From Eudorina sp. 2006-703-Eu-15 (Eukaryota; Chlorophyta; Chlorophyceae; Chlamydomonadales; Volvocaceae), in the NCBI GenBank assembly GCA_003117195.1, contig BDSI01000034.1, positions 248,001-312,000 on the forward strand: a stretch of 64,000 nt of DNA, written 5' to 3'. Under the pieces are notes generated by a model. It did not search any database and was not told the DNA's origin. It saw only the letters and a program-made list of their open reading frames with translations. Positions 1 through 12,200 of this stretch are shown here, in pieces. Position 1 is the stretch's first letter; each line of letters opens with the position of its first letter. The position numbers and the translations under genes were made by a program.

Positions 1-246
1 TGCAAGCACGGACCTTGCTCTTAATAGTTCATGAGGCTCGTCATTGCGGGGCCCCAGCATCGATGGGCCTTACGTGTCTTACGCCAAGTCGTAGTAGATG
101 CCCGGGGGATCCGCCATGCGTCACAGAGCTGTACAGCGACGGTCCGTAGAAAGCGCAGTAGCTGTTGCATTTCTGCGGGATGATGGCTAGACCCTAAAGA
201 CACCGACTGATGGTGGGTGCAACGGTGACGCTCTTGCGCTTTGCAG

Positions 247-3200
247 GCCAGAGCCGTGCCACGCGACGACACGGGCAAGACGGGCCACGCGGGCAGCATC
301 ATCGCCCTGGCCTACAGCCCCGCGGACGACGATGCGCCCTCGGGCACCAAGGGCGGCGGCGGGACGCGTCTCCTTGCCACTGCGTCCGCGGACAAGACGA
401 TACGCCTGTGGGCTATCCGGGTGAGCGGCGCATGCAGGCGCGAGGCGGCATGGGTGGCCAATAACTGCATCCGTAAAATTCCGAAGCGTCTGAAAAATGT
501 GACCATGTCTGTGTTCCCCAATGGGTGAGCGTCTGCGGGTGTGTGTTTTGTGAGGAGAGCGAGCAGTGCGTTCGTTCTGACATGGGCAAGTGCACGTGTG
601 CAGGAGAGTGGCCGGCTCAGCAAGGCGATGGCGCGCGCAGTGACCGGGATGCTCCGGCAGAACCACCACAAAGCTGGCTCTTTCAACGGGGACGAGGAGA
701 ACCACGGACAGGTGCGAAGCCGTCGAGGAAGCTGCCGTCCGGTTGTAGGCAGTTGCAACATGAGCAAATAGATCGCGCATGAACTGCTTTCCCACGTCCA
801 TGTCAAAATCGTTTATGTATGCCTGGTCTCTGACCAGGGCACCGTCGCCAAACGCGTTGCTCGAGTCCTGCTTTCTGGGACGTCTGACACGGGTCTGGTT
901 CAAATGGGTGCCGCACGCAGGACGTGGAGGAAACAGTCGAGGTGGATCAGTTGAGCGTTACACAAGGCCACGACGGCAGGTAAGGGAAGCTCGTGCGCAA
1001 GCCTCCTCGACCCGCGCGCCTGAAGTTGTGCAGGCACAGAGGATCATTGAAACCGACATCAAGCACCGTCGTGCTGTCGCGGCTATACCCGTTTTGTGAT
1101 CTGCTGCGGTTCGACAGGCAGTGTTAACCCCGAACCCCAATTACACCACCCCGATCACACGTACACTCATTCGTGTAACGCTGCACAGAACCCTAAGCCT
1201 CGGCCGCAACCAACCGCCCAGCCTCGCCCTAGCTTAGGAGGTGAACAAGAAAAGGGGGGTAAAAGAACACGCCGCCGAGACCGCACGCCAGCTGAGCGCT
1301 CTATTTCAGCGCTACTAACCTTTCTCTCTCTGCTGGCACGTGCGCGGCAACCTACGCTCTGCCGCCTAAGGCTCTCAACTACTGCCTAGCCTGCGGCACA
1401 GCACACCCCCCAAGCGAGGCAAGAACAACGCTCCTCCGAAGGTGCGCAGGAGAAGCCACGGAAAGCCAACACCCACCCACAGACAACGCACCGACAACCC
1501 CACCGGCCGGCCAACAGACACGTGCGCCACCTCTGATTCCCTCGAGCGAGATCGGACCCGGGCTGGCGAAGGGGGAGGCAAAAGGGAACCAGAGTCAAGG
1601 CAAAACCTCCCCCGCACCGGGACCGGCCTAACCTAAGGCGCACAAACCCCAAGGACAGACACCTATCGCACGGTCCAAAACCGCATACGCGCCGCGAAGA
1701 ACGAGGGGGGGCGGGCGGGAGACAAACAACTCGCGGGTCGGCAGGCTGCTGTCTCTGTTGCTAGGCGGCGCCCGATCAACGGCCCGTTACTGTACCGGAA
1801 GTAATACCGCTACTATTTTATACGTCTGCGAAGACGGAAAACAATGTCTAACAAGGAGCAACGGCCCAACAAACTGCGAGGCTCACCCGCACGGCCCGGT
1901 GCCGTACCTAACTAGCCACCCGACGGGAGAACCAGCCAACCGAAATCACCGCCTTTCCCAAGCAAGTCTGTCTCACCTTGCGCCACAAACCGCATTTTGG
2001 GCAAGGCCTAAAATAACAATTTGTGATCTGCTGCGGTTCGACAGGCAGTGTTAACCCCGAACCCCAATTACACCACCCCGATCACACGTACACTCATTCG
2101 TGTAACGCTGCACAGAACCCTAAGCCTCGGCCGCAACCAACCGCCCAGCCTCGCCCTAGCTTAGGAGGTGAACAAGAAAAGGGGGGTAAAAGAACACGCC
2201 GCCGAGACCGCACGCCAGCTGAGCGCTCTATTTCAGCGCTACTAACCTTTCTCTCTCTGCTGGCACGTGCGCGGCAACCTACGCTCTGCCGCCTAAGGCT
2301 CTCAACTACTGCCTAGCCTGCGGCACAGCACACCCCCCTCCTCCCAGTCGATCTACTTCACATGCTCCCCACGACCTCCAGGCGCCGTGCCACTGACCGC
2401 CTAATGTACACCTTGACCGCGTCTGACTTCCAGCGACCATGCGCCTTGATTTCCTCCTCATCTACTCCAGCATTCGCCGCAGCCGTTGCCCCGCCTTTGC
2501 GCAGGCTGTGCGACGACAAGTTGCTCAGATCTGCGCGCACCCCTGGCTGCGCCTGCATGACTTCCCGGAGCCTGGTCCGCAGCCGATCGGAAACCGCCCC
2601 TAGTCCCCACCTGACGCGAGAGCCTCCCTTGCCTGCCGCTACGAACACCGGGTGCCCCGGGGCCCCCGAGGCCTCTGCCAACCGTCGCTCGCAGTGTCGC
2701 CGCACAATACGCCCGATTGGCACCCCGCTCCTAGTAAGCTCGGCCAGGCACACCTGCTCTCCCTGACCGGTCTGGTCCGTCTTGCTTTTGCGAATAGACA
2801 GCAGGATTCCTCCGTCGGCAAGCGTCGTTACGTCCCCAACGTCAAGGCCGACGAGTTCGCTACGCCTCAGCATGCCGAAGAAACCCAGCACAAATGCGCA
2901 TGCGTCCTGATCGCAGGCCGCCGCTAATCCGGGCCGCCGATCTGCCTCCAACCGCAACCAACCGATTAGGAGCTGCAGGAAGCTTAGCGGCAGCGGGACT
3001 TTCGCTCGCGGCTGCGGGTTGCCTGCGGCGGCGCGGCACCGGAGGGCTTGAACCAGCGTCTTGCACACCTGCTTGTCCTGGCTGATGAACGCCTCCGCCG
3101 GTAGTCCTCGGCTCCGCTGCCAGTCGGACAGAGCACTCAGCGTGCCTGCCAAGGTGGATTTTGCCAGCCCCGTCTGCGCTGCGTGTGTGATGAACAAACA

Positions 3201-6200
3201 GACCAACTGGCGGTTCAGGTCAGCTTTCCGCGCCCGAGGAAAAGCGGCTTCGTGGCTAAGCCCAGCGACCTCGGTGACGAATTTGGCGTATCGCCGGCGG
3301 CCGTCCTCGTAAGTGTTGGCTGAGCTCGCGCTTACTGCACTCGCCGCGAGCCCCACCCAGTCGCACGCGAGCTCAGCGAGCCGCGTGCTGCCACTGGCTG
3401 TAGCTGTGCCGTCACGCGACGCTGCAAGCACGCATGCTGGGCACCGAAACCAGCCACCTGCGTACGCGCCCGCTGCCAGGCCGAAACAGCTGCGGTGGGC
3501 TTCCACTGGGCAGCTCTCGCACCGGAGATCCCCTGCCCCACAGGCCTTATGACAGAGGCTGCACCGTTGAACGGCTGCTGTCGTCGGTATACCGGTAGTT
3601 CCGTAACTGATGGTCGCAGGTCGGCCCGTCACCGCTGCGCAGCCGTCTCCCCTCCCGCTGCTCTTGGGCGCTGCTGTGGGCACCCACGCGGCTACCGTTG
3701 ATACACGGCGATTGCCTGTCAAAAGGGGACGGGGAACGATTAAGGCAACCGGAGGACGATCCAGTCGTAAGGCGACGGGTCTGCTTCCGCTCCCCAGGGC
3801 CACAGGCAAATAGAGCGTTGGGCACCGAGTGTATTAACGGCGATAAACGGGCTCCTGTTAGTGCCTGCTGTCCGAACATATCGCCGGTACCATGGCTGCT
3901 GCTCCCATCGGGGCACCACCGCTGTCGCCTTTGTATTGCGGTCCAGCTGTCGAGCCTTGGCCAACTCATCAAGGACGTCTCCCACCAGAGCCGTCGGCGG
4001 GAATGCCCATAGCACCTTTCCCGCGAGTTCCGAGGCCTTGCCCAGGATGGAGCGCTCCGGGCTATAGAACGTTGTGCAGCCGGGCTGGGCGTTGAGTCCG
4101 AGGACGTCGCAACAGCAATCCACTGACGGGCGGTATTTGTCTCCCACCAACGAGCTGAATAGCCGTGGCTTAAGGCGCAAGTTCTGGTCCCGGGCCAGCG
4201 CCAACTGCCTGCTCAGACGATCGGCTCGCACATTTTCTACGCCCGCTATGTGTTCAGCCCGCAGCTCGAAGTTGTGTTTGACGGCCAGCAGCGCGATTTG
4301 CCGGCTGATGCTGCGCCCGTCCCGAATACGTGTTGACCCTTTATTGATGGCGGCGACTGCCTGGGTGTTGTCGCACCGTACCAGAACCCGCCGACCCGTC
4401 AACCGCGGTGCCCAGGACTGCAAACACCGTAGAATCGCCGACAGCTCCAACCAAGCGATATGCAGGCTGCGCTCGCTGTCAGACCAGACACCTTGAACTT
4501 CCGCGGCTTCCCAGGCGCCTCCGAAGCCCGCGCCGCTGGCGTCTGTGAAGACCACTGCGCCATTGGGTCCAGTAAACTCCCCCCTCACCAAATCGAGGTC
4601 AGCTGTGGTGGCGAGCTTGACCCCGTCCCACACGCATGGGTCGGTCTGAAGGACTTCCAACCAGAACTGTAGGTCGTCAGCTGCTGCGGCCGAGAGGTGT
4701 ACCAACACCGGCGCAGGTTTCTCCGGTGTGTAGACGTTGTCGTAAATGTGCTGTACAAACGCGTATCCCCAGCGACACGCGCGGGAAATGAACGTTATGC
4801 GACCCGCCACGGCCTCGAGATCGCGTCGCCGTATTGGGCCCACTTTCGCAGCATCCAGGAGGGCCGCAATGTCGCTAGCGTACCGTGCTCGCTTCTCCGG
4901 TGCAATGCGCATTTCCATGGTGACTGTATCGAACAACATGCCAAGGAACTCCAACTGCTGCGACGGTTGGTCGCGGCCCCGATCTTTGCTGGCTTTCCAC
5001 TCGAGGCCCAGCTCTGTCCCCACCTCATCCAGCACCTCAAACGCGCCCACCACGTCCGCATGGGAGTTGCCCAGCAGCATGAAGTCGTCCACGTAGACGA
5101 AGATGCGCACTTGCAACCCCGACGGTCGCATTCTGTCTGAAAGATGTCCCGGGCCACGGTGGTGAGTTCGACGAAGATGGGTGGGCTCTGGCTGGCGCCG
5201 AACGGAAGCGCGACAAAACGCTGAAGAGCGCCTGACACTGGATGCCGAAACGCCACGTACCGTCGTGCCTCCGGCGCCAACATTACATGATGAAAACCGT
5301 TGGCGAGGTCGCGTTTGCCGAGGAAACCGTTCGGCGGTAGGTTCTGCAGCAACACCCCCAAGTCTGGAAGCGGGCACGGCAGCTTCTCCATGCACTCGTT
5401 GACGCCCGAGCATGAGGGGTCGATGATAGGACGAATAGACTTGTCGGGCTTCAGCACCACGTGTAGGGGGTTTACGACTGCAGCGAAGTCCGTCATGTCC
5501 CCATGGACTCCTGCGTCGTACTGCTCCGTAACTCCTGTTACTAGCAGCGCGTCAAAATGCTTGCCCATCGCCTCGAGATGAGGTTGAATGGTCGGGTGAT
5601 TCCGGAGGTGGTGGGATACTGGAGGGTCCGATGCGAACTGCCAAACTGCTGCGTTGCGGATAGCCGCTGAATCAGCACCCCGCCGCTGCCATGCCTCCGT
5701 GTTGAGCTTCGCGCCACCTGCTGGGAACCAGGGCTGGACTGGCGGTCTGCCTGCGCTGTCGCCTGAACCGGTCCCAACACCGACACTGCTCGCGGCCGCA
5801 TCAGCGGCCGCCTCCACCACCTCCTCCAACACACCCAATGTTGTTAGGGGGTCGGTTATGTCGGAAAGGCCACCTGCACCGGGCAAGGAGACCTTAACGA
5901 CGAGGCTATCTCCAACAGCGGAGATCAACCAAAACCGCGGCAAACGCTACCCGACATGCACCGAGGCTGCGACCATATCTGCCGACAAAGTTATGCGCTG
6001 CTTTTCCCACAGAGAAAAGGCTAACGCGCAGAACCAATGCCCGACATGCACCGCACCACGACCATGCCTGCCGGCAGATGCCAAGCGCCTCTCATTCGCC
6101 CGAGAGGAAGGCAATTCACCCAGCCAACCGCCCGACATGCACCGAGGCTGCGACCATATCTGCCGACAAAAGTCATGCGCTGCTTTTCCCACAGAGAAAA

Positions 6201-9200
6201 GGCTAAGGCGCACAACCAATGCCCGACATGCACCGCACCACGACCATGCCTGCCGGCAGATGCCAAGCGCCTCTCATTCGCCCGAGAGGAAGGCAAATCA
6301 CCCGGCCAACCGCCCGACATGCACCGAGGCTGCGACCATATCTGCCGACAAAAGTCATGCGCTGCTTTTCCCACAGAGAAAAAGGCTAAGGCGCACAACC
6401 AATGCCCGACATGTACCGCACCACGACCATGCCTGCCGGCAGATGCCAAGCGCCTCTCATTCGCCCGAGAGGAAGGCAAATCACCCGGCCAACCGCCCGA
6501 CATGCACCGAGGCTGCGACCATATCTGCCGACAAAAGTCATGCGCTGCTTTTCCCACAGAGAAAAGACTAAGGCGCACAACCAATGCCCGACATGCACCG
6601 CACCACGATCATGCCTGCCGACAGATGCTGGTCGCTACTGTACCGCCCAGACTCAGGTGCCGCACCGCGAACAAGGCTCACCGCTGCCCACAGCAGCAGC
6701 CACCAGCTCGCTGGCACCTGCCGCTATCCTTGGCTCCGCACTTGGTGCGGAGCTGTCGACAGGGGCAGGCGCCGTCACCCGCTAGCGGCCCGCACCGCCA
6801 CGGAGCTCCTGCAACGCCTTGCGCGCCTTGTCTGCGATAGCTGGCTTCTGCCCCTCCGCGGCGTCCACGTACGTCTTGCAGACCCGCCAACGGTGATGCT
6901 CGCCGCACAGCACGCAGACCAGGCCTCCGCCGCCTCCCGCGCCAGCCCCATGACCGGCGCCATCGTCTCCCCCGATGAACTGCACCGGCTGTTGCTTTTG
7001 GGATGGCCCGCCACGCGAGCTGCCGCCGCCGCCGTCTTTGTTACCGCCAATGAAGCGATCTCTAATCCTTGGATCCAACGACGCGATCGTCGTGAGCAGC
7101 TGAAGCTGTGTCGTGTCGCTGTCGCGCTGCAGCTGCACCACGTCCGTCCACGGCAGAATTGCTGCCAGCGCGTTGATGTCTTTCTGCAGCTTCTGCCCTT
7201 CCGTTGCCGCCTTGAATGCGTTGGCGCTCCTCTGATATGCCGACGCAGCAGCCGCCGCCGCGCCCTCCTCCAACTGACTGTTGCCCTCCGTGAAAGCGGC
7301 TGCCCCATCCATCGAAAACTTGAGAATCGAGTTGCGTGAGGCCACATTGAACGAACTAAGTGACGATGCCATCCGACGAGCGCCCATGGCGTCCACCAAG
7401 TTGCCTACCAGAGGCAGCGCCGACGCCACTTCCTCAAATGTGGCTGCCTTGTTGAACGTGTCAGCGAGTGAGTCAGGCTTGAACGTCTTGGGCGGTGGGG
7501 AGCCCGGAAGCGGTTCGTCGTCGTGGCCGTGTCGTGTTCCCGTAAGCACAACCGGCCGTTGGACGAGAGCTCCACCGGTGTGCGTAGTTGGAGCCAGAGC
7601 CAGAACGTTGGGATCGAACGCCGCCGCTGCCACAAGTTGACCCAGACCACCTGGTTGTAACGCCCTCAGCTCAACGTCTAATGGTTCTGTCCCGGCGATC
7701 CGTCTCCGCTGTTGCTGGTGGTGCTCCAGCTGCAGTTGCTGATCATGCGCCGGCTGAGTCTGCTGATATTGGTTGTCAGGTAGAGCCGTGCGCGGAGCAT
7801 CATCGCGTCCAACCGTACCTGGACCAACCCCAACCCCAGTCCCTGCCTCACCGGCAATAGCTGGGAGGTCAGACGCAGCCGCTTCTTCGCTCGTGTCGAT
7901 GCGGGCGCTCAGCTGTCGAATCCGTTGGTGAATGCCATCCCGGCGCGCCTTCCGAGCAGCTAGTTCCTGATAGTCCAATGAGACCTCTGTTTCAATGGTC
8001 GTTTGGTATATCTGTTCCGCCTCCTCGATAGCTGCTTTGCCGGCGGCCTTCTCTGCGGCTGTTCGGCCGGTTGGCGCCGCTGAGATCGCTGCCCTCTTTG
8101 CCTTGGCTGCGCTAAGAAATACTGTGGAGCCCGCCTTGAAACGCTCAAACTCTTCCGTAGTAAGAACAGCAGCACCAGGTTTCGCCAACTCGGCATCGCA
8201 GTCAGCGACTGTAAGCAGATGCTGAAAACCTGCACCGCCGGAACCTGACCCGCCAGTTTCTGACATTTCAACAGACAAACAACTCGCGGGTCGGCAGGCT
8301 GCTGTCTCTGTTGCTAGGCGGCGCCCGATCAACGGCCCGTTACTGTACCGGAAGTAATACCGCTACTATTTTATACGTCTGCGAAGACGGAAAACAATGT
8401 CTAACAAGGAGCAACGGCCCAACAAACTGCGAGGCTCACCCGCACGGCCCGGTGCCGTACCTAACTAGCCACCCGACGGGAGAACCAGCCAACCGAAATC
8501 ACCGCCTTTCCCAAGCAAGTCTGTCTCACCTTGCGCCACAAACCGCATTTTGGGCAAGGCCTAAAATAACAATTTGGCCTTCGCTGTCCTTGCCTCGTTT
8601 GTATCCTACTTGTGCGAAAAGAAGCCGTGCTCCCTTGCTTGCAACCTGGGACTGTGCAGTGTCCGAGCGATCAGCTTCAGCGCCGACGGGACCCTCCTGG
8701 CCACTGGCAGCAACGACCGCACCGTGCGGCTGTGGTACCTGGCTCAGGCGGCGGACGGCTCCAACGGGTCCATCTCACCCTTCGTCGTGCTCTCGGTGAG
8801 GCGGCGACTGAGGCGCATGCACCCTCGCTGGGTGTCCAACACTGTCGCTGAGCCAGCGCGCTCTTCCGTTGCCTCAGCGCTCTCCTACACGTCGTGTAGT
8901 AGGTGTCGTACAGTGTAATAAAGTGGAATACAAAGCCCTGTCCCTGCATCTCGAGAAGCCTCTGCAGGCGCTAGCTTACTACGGCACCGTTCGTGCCGCC
9001 AGGCAGAGGCGTGAGCGCGCGCCAGTGGCGTGAGGATCCCTTCTAGCCGACCTTTGCCCCTGTCTGTCGGCCGCCTCACTTTCCCCCTCGCCTCGCCTGG
9101 CAGGGCCACACCGACGTGATCCGCTGCGTGGCCTTCAGCCCGGTGTCCTCCAGCCGCCTGATGGCCAGCGCCAGTGAGGACCGCACCGTGAGGCTGTGGC

Positions 9201-12200
9201 ATGTGGCCCCCGCGGGCCAGGGGACCAGCCGGCTGCACTGCGAACTCAAGGGACACGACTCCTGGGTCATCTGCTGCGCCTTCAGCAGCAACGGCAAGCG
9301 CATCGCCACGGCCTCGCTGGTGAGCGTTCTCTCGGCGTGTCTCCGCTTCCTACGCACGAGCCAACAGGCAACCCATGCCCTAAGTGACTGTCAACCGTTA
9401 CTGTTTAATTTGTAAACCGATCGGCCATTTTTCTTGTTACTGCGCAGGACAAGACTGTGCGCATCTGGAACACTATCAACGGTAGGTACGAGCAGGGGCC
9501 TGGGTCAGCGCCTAAGGTTCCGTGTTAACATTCGGTTGTGTTAATCTGCGGAGATGTTTGGGGTGACGAGGGGGCCGTTCCTTGTTTCTGTCTTGTGTTC
9601 GGATCGACGGCCCACGCGACGGCCTGACCTGGTACGTCTTGGGTCTCTGTTGCAGGTGAACAGCAGCTGGTGCTTCGGGGGCACTCCTCGGGCGTCACCA
9701 GCGTCGCTTTCTCGCCCGACTCGATGACGCTGGTGTCCGGCAGCGCCGACAACAGCGTCCGGCAGTGGAACGCACGTACCGGACAGCAGCTGGCCATGAT
9801 GCAGGTATATGGCGAGGCCTGATACGTGATACCTCTTGCGATGGAAAGCCCTTCAGTAGGCGAGCTCCTCTGCGACTCTGTCTATTCACTATGTTCCGTT
9901 GCCATTGTCACGCAACGCTGCAGGGCCATATTGGCCAGATCGCGTCGGTGTCGTACTCGCCCAACGGCCACGCGGTCGCGTCGGGGGCCGCGGACGCCAC
10001 CATCCGCCTCTGGGACGCGACCCGGGGCCAGCAGATCTCGGGGGTACAGGTACGCGGCACAGAGGGCAATGTCACACTTTGCCGGGTCTCGCGCTATGTG
10101 ATGGGCAGGGCTGCGGGGGTGTACCTGTGTGCGAGTAGCCAGGCAAGGCAGTGTCCTAATGGAGGACTGGGCCGCAAGGAAGACGAGTCAAGATAGGCAG
10201 TGTATGTTTATGTGTATGTGTATTATTACAAGTGGTATTGCAGTGGACCCCGTTGGTTATCGGTGACAGCCGTAGCCTACTCACCACGCGCTTGAAAACG
10301 AATGCTGCGTATGTGCACCTGACGCCTAGCTTGGGCCTACCGTGGGACTATTGTACACGGAGGGGGCAGTGAAGGAAGCCCGCAGAGCTTCCCCGCGGCG
10401 TGTGCGTGTGCGTGACTGCGTGTGTGTGAGTGCACGCTTGCGGGCGCTTGCAGGACAGCGTTGCGCGGATCGTGAGCAGCCCCCTCAACGAACTGCCGTG
10501 CTGTGCGTGATGGTTGTGCTCACCCACCGCAGGACGACATGGGCAGCTTCCAGACAATAGCCATCTCGCCGGACGATAAGTTCGTGTCCAGCAGCGCGGA
10601 CGGTGAGGCGGCAGACGCGTTTGGTACTGCAATGATCGATCTGACACGCCCCCGGGTACTCCCCCCGGGTACTCGGTTTTGGTAGCGCAAAAAAGGCGCG
10701 GCCGCGATCCGGACTGTTGCTTGCAGTCAGTTCCTCGCTGTCGCACGCGCCTTAGCATGCTGCACAAGTCCGCACCGCTCACCGGTGTGTCGGGGGCGTC
10801 TTGACGTGCCTCGTTGCTGTTGATCGCAGATAACGTGATTCGCCTGTGGGACATGAACTCCGGCGAACAGCGCGCGGTCCTGCAGGTGAGGTCGCGAAGC
10901 CGTTTTGCAGCAGCTTGCGGAGGGCCTGGTGCGTTGACGTCGTCTGCTTGGCAGCGCCCTACCTCGGAACGCCCCTAGGCGGGCACCCTTCGGACGACGA
11001 GCTGAGGAGGACGCCACGCCTTAGAATGCTGTAGCCGTTAGACCCCTCTGAATACGCGAGCGATAGTGGCCGTCCCGCTGCCGTGTCCATTATCGCGTCA
11101 GTGCCCCTCCCCTGCGAGCCGCTCTCGGCAAATGCAGCTGCTGCCACTCAGCTGGCAGGAAGCTGCAACCAGCTGGCAGGAAACGACAATTTACGGCTGC
11201 TGCCAACTGAGCTGGCGGCCTTGCCTCCATTCGCAGGGCCACACCAGCTGGATCGTGGGCGTCTGCTTTGGGTACCAGGTGAGGTTTCGGAGCGACCGAT
11301 CGAGATAGCTGGCGGATGTGGAGCGGGTGGGGGTGAGCTGGAGCTGCATATTCTCCTACATTTGAAGTTATTGCGTACACTGCCATGGTGGGTACCCTTG
11401 TGCCTTTAGCTTGTGTGTGCGCCTGTCGTGAGAGGTGTGGCGTCGGCTGCCTCCCTGTCATGACCCGCCTGCTGCAGGAGGACCACGATGGCGACCCACA
11501 TCTGATGCTGGCGAGTTGCTCCGATGGTGAGTGTGACAGCTGGGTTCGTGTTTGGACAGGTCGCCCTGATCCGGCTTGCACGAGGCGAGGGCAGGTTGCT
11601 GCTTCTCAAAGATCATCACAGCGCAGCCGCAACATGTTAGCGATGCACGTACGCCTTGCCCTAGCATGCGTTAGGGCGGATCGGACATCCTTCTGGACAT
11701 ACTTTACTGACAGCCGTTTATTGATAAGGGTCCCTCGGCTGCGTCCTGCTGGTGTTCCTCAGACTGCAGCATCCGCGTGTGGGACTGCGAGACGTCGGAG
11801 TGCGTCCGGGAGCTGCGGGGCCACACGGGCAGCGTGCGCGCGGTGGCCTGGGAGAGCCTCAAGTGGAACTACATTGCCTCGGCGGGCAACGACTACACCG
11901 TGCGGCTGTGGAACGTGGCGCGAGGCTCGCAGGTGGACCTGTTCAAGGGCCACACCGACGTCATCCGCGCGCTGGCCTTCAGCCCCGACGGCCTCATCCT
12001 CGCCTCCAGCGCGGAGGACACCACCATCCGGCTCTACCACGTGGGGCAGATCACGGGTAGCACAACGCCGCGGCCTGATTGGCTGCCGCTGCTGCCGGGC
12101 TCGGGCGTCGAGCTGCGGGTGGGTGCTGCTGAATCACGGCCGTGCAGGCAATACATTGGTTGCACACGTCCTCTAGTGCTACCGTATAACCCATGGTACG

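Larger units (their letters stand above)
1093..8575 (-). mobile_element. Near-intact DIRS/PAT-type tyrosine-recombinase retrotransposon (TOC1/Kangaroo-like)
   Basis: Read on the minus strand the layout is A1 (8575-8273), gag, RT-RNase H, tyrosine recombinase, B1 (2338-2023), A2 (2022-1720), C (1719-1412), B2 (1411-1096). This split direct repeat order A1-ORFs-B1A2-C-B2 is the diagnostic architecture of PAT-type DIRS elements. A1/A2 and B1/B2 appear identical, so the insertion is recent. Both borders and the internal A2/B1 junction share the trinucleotide TTT (1093-1095, 2020-2022, 8573-8575). No target-site duplication is seen, as expected for tyrosine-recombinase integration of a circular intermediate. 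It sits inside an intron of the WD40 gene in antisense orientation. A frameshift in the RT frame is the only visible defect. Confidence 0.9.

Noticed and set aside
6021..6584. 187-codon minus-strand frame in the array
   Set aside because: Open by composition, out of register with gag and RT, and it changes frame at each repeat.
5654..6840. Long plus-strand open frames (up to 305 codons) with repeated peptides
   Set aside because: They lie over the 182-bp array and are antisense to the element; the unit is not a multiple of three, so the repeats change frame.
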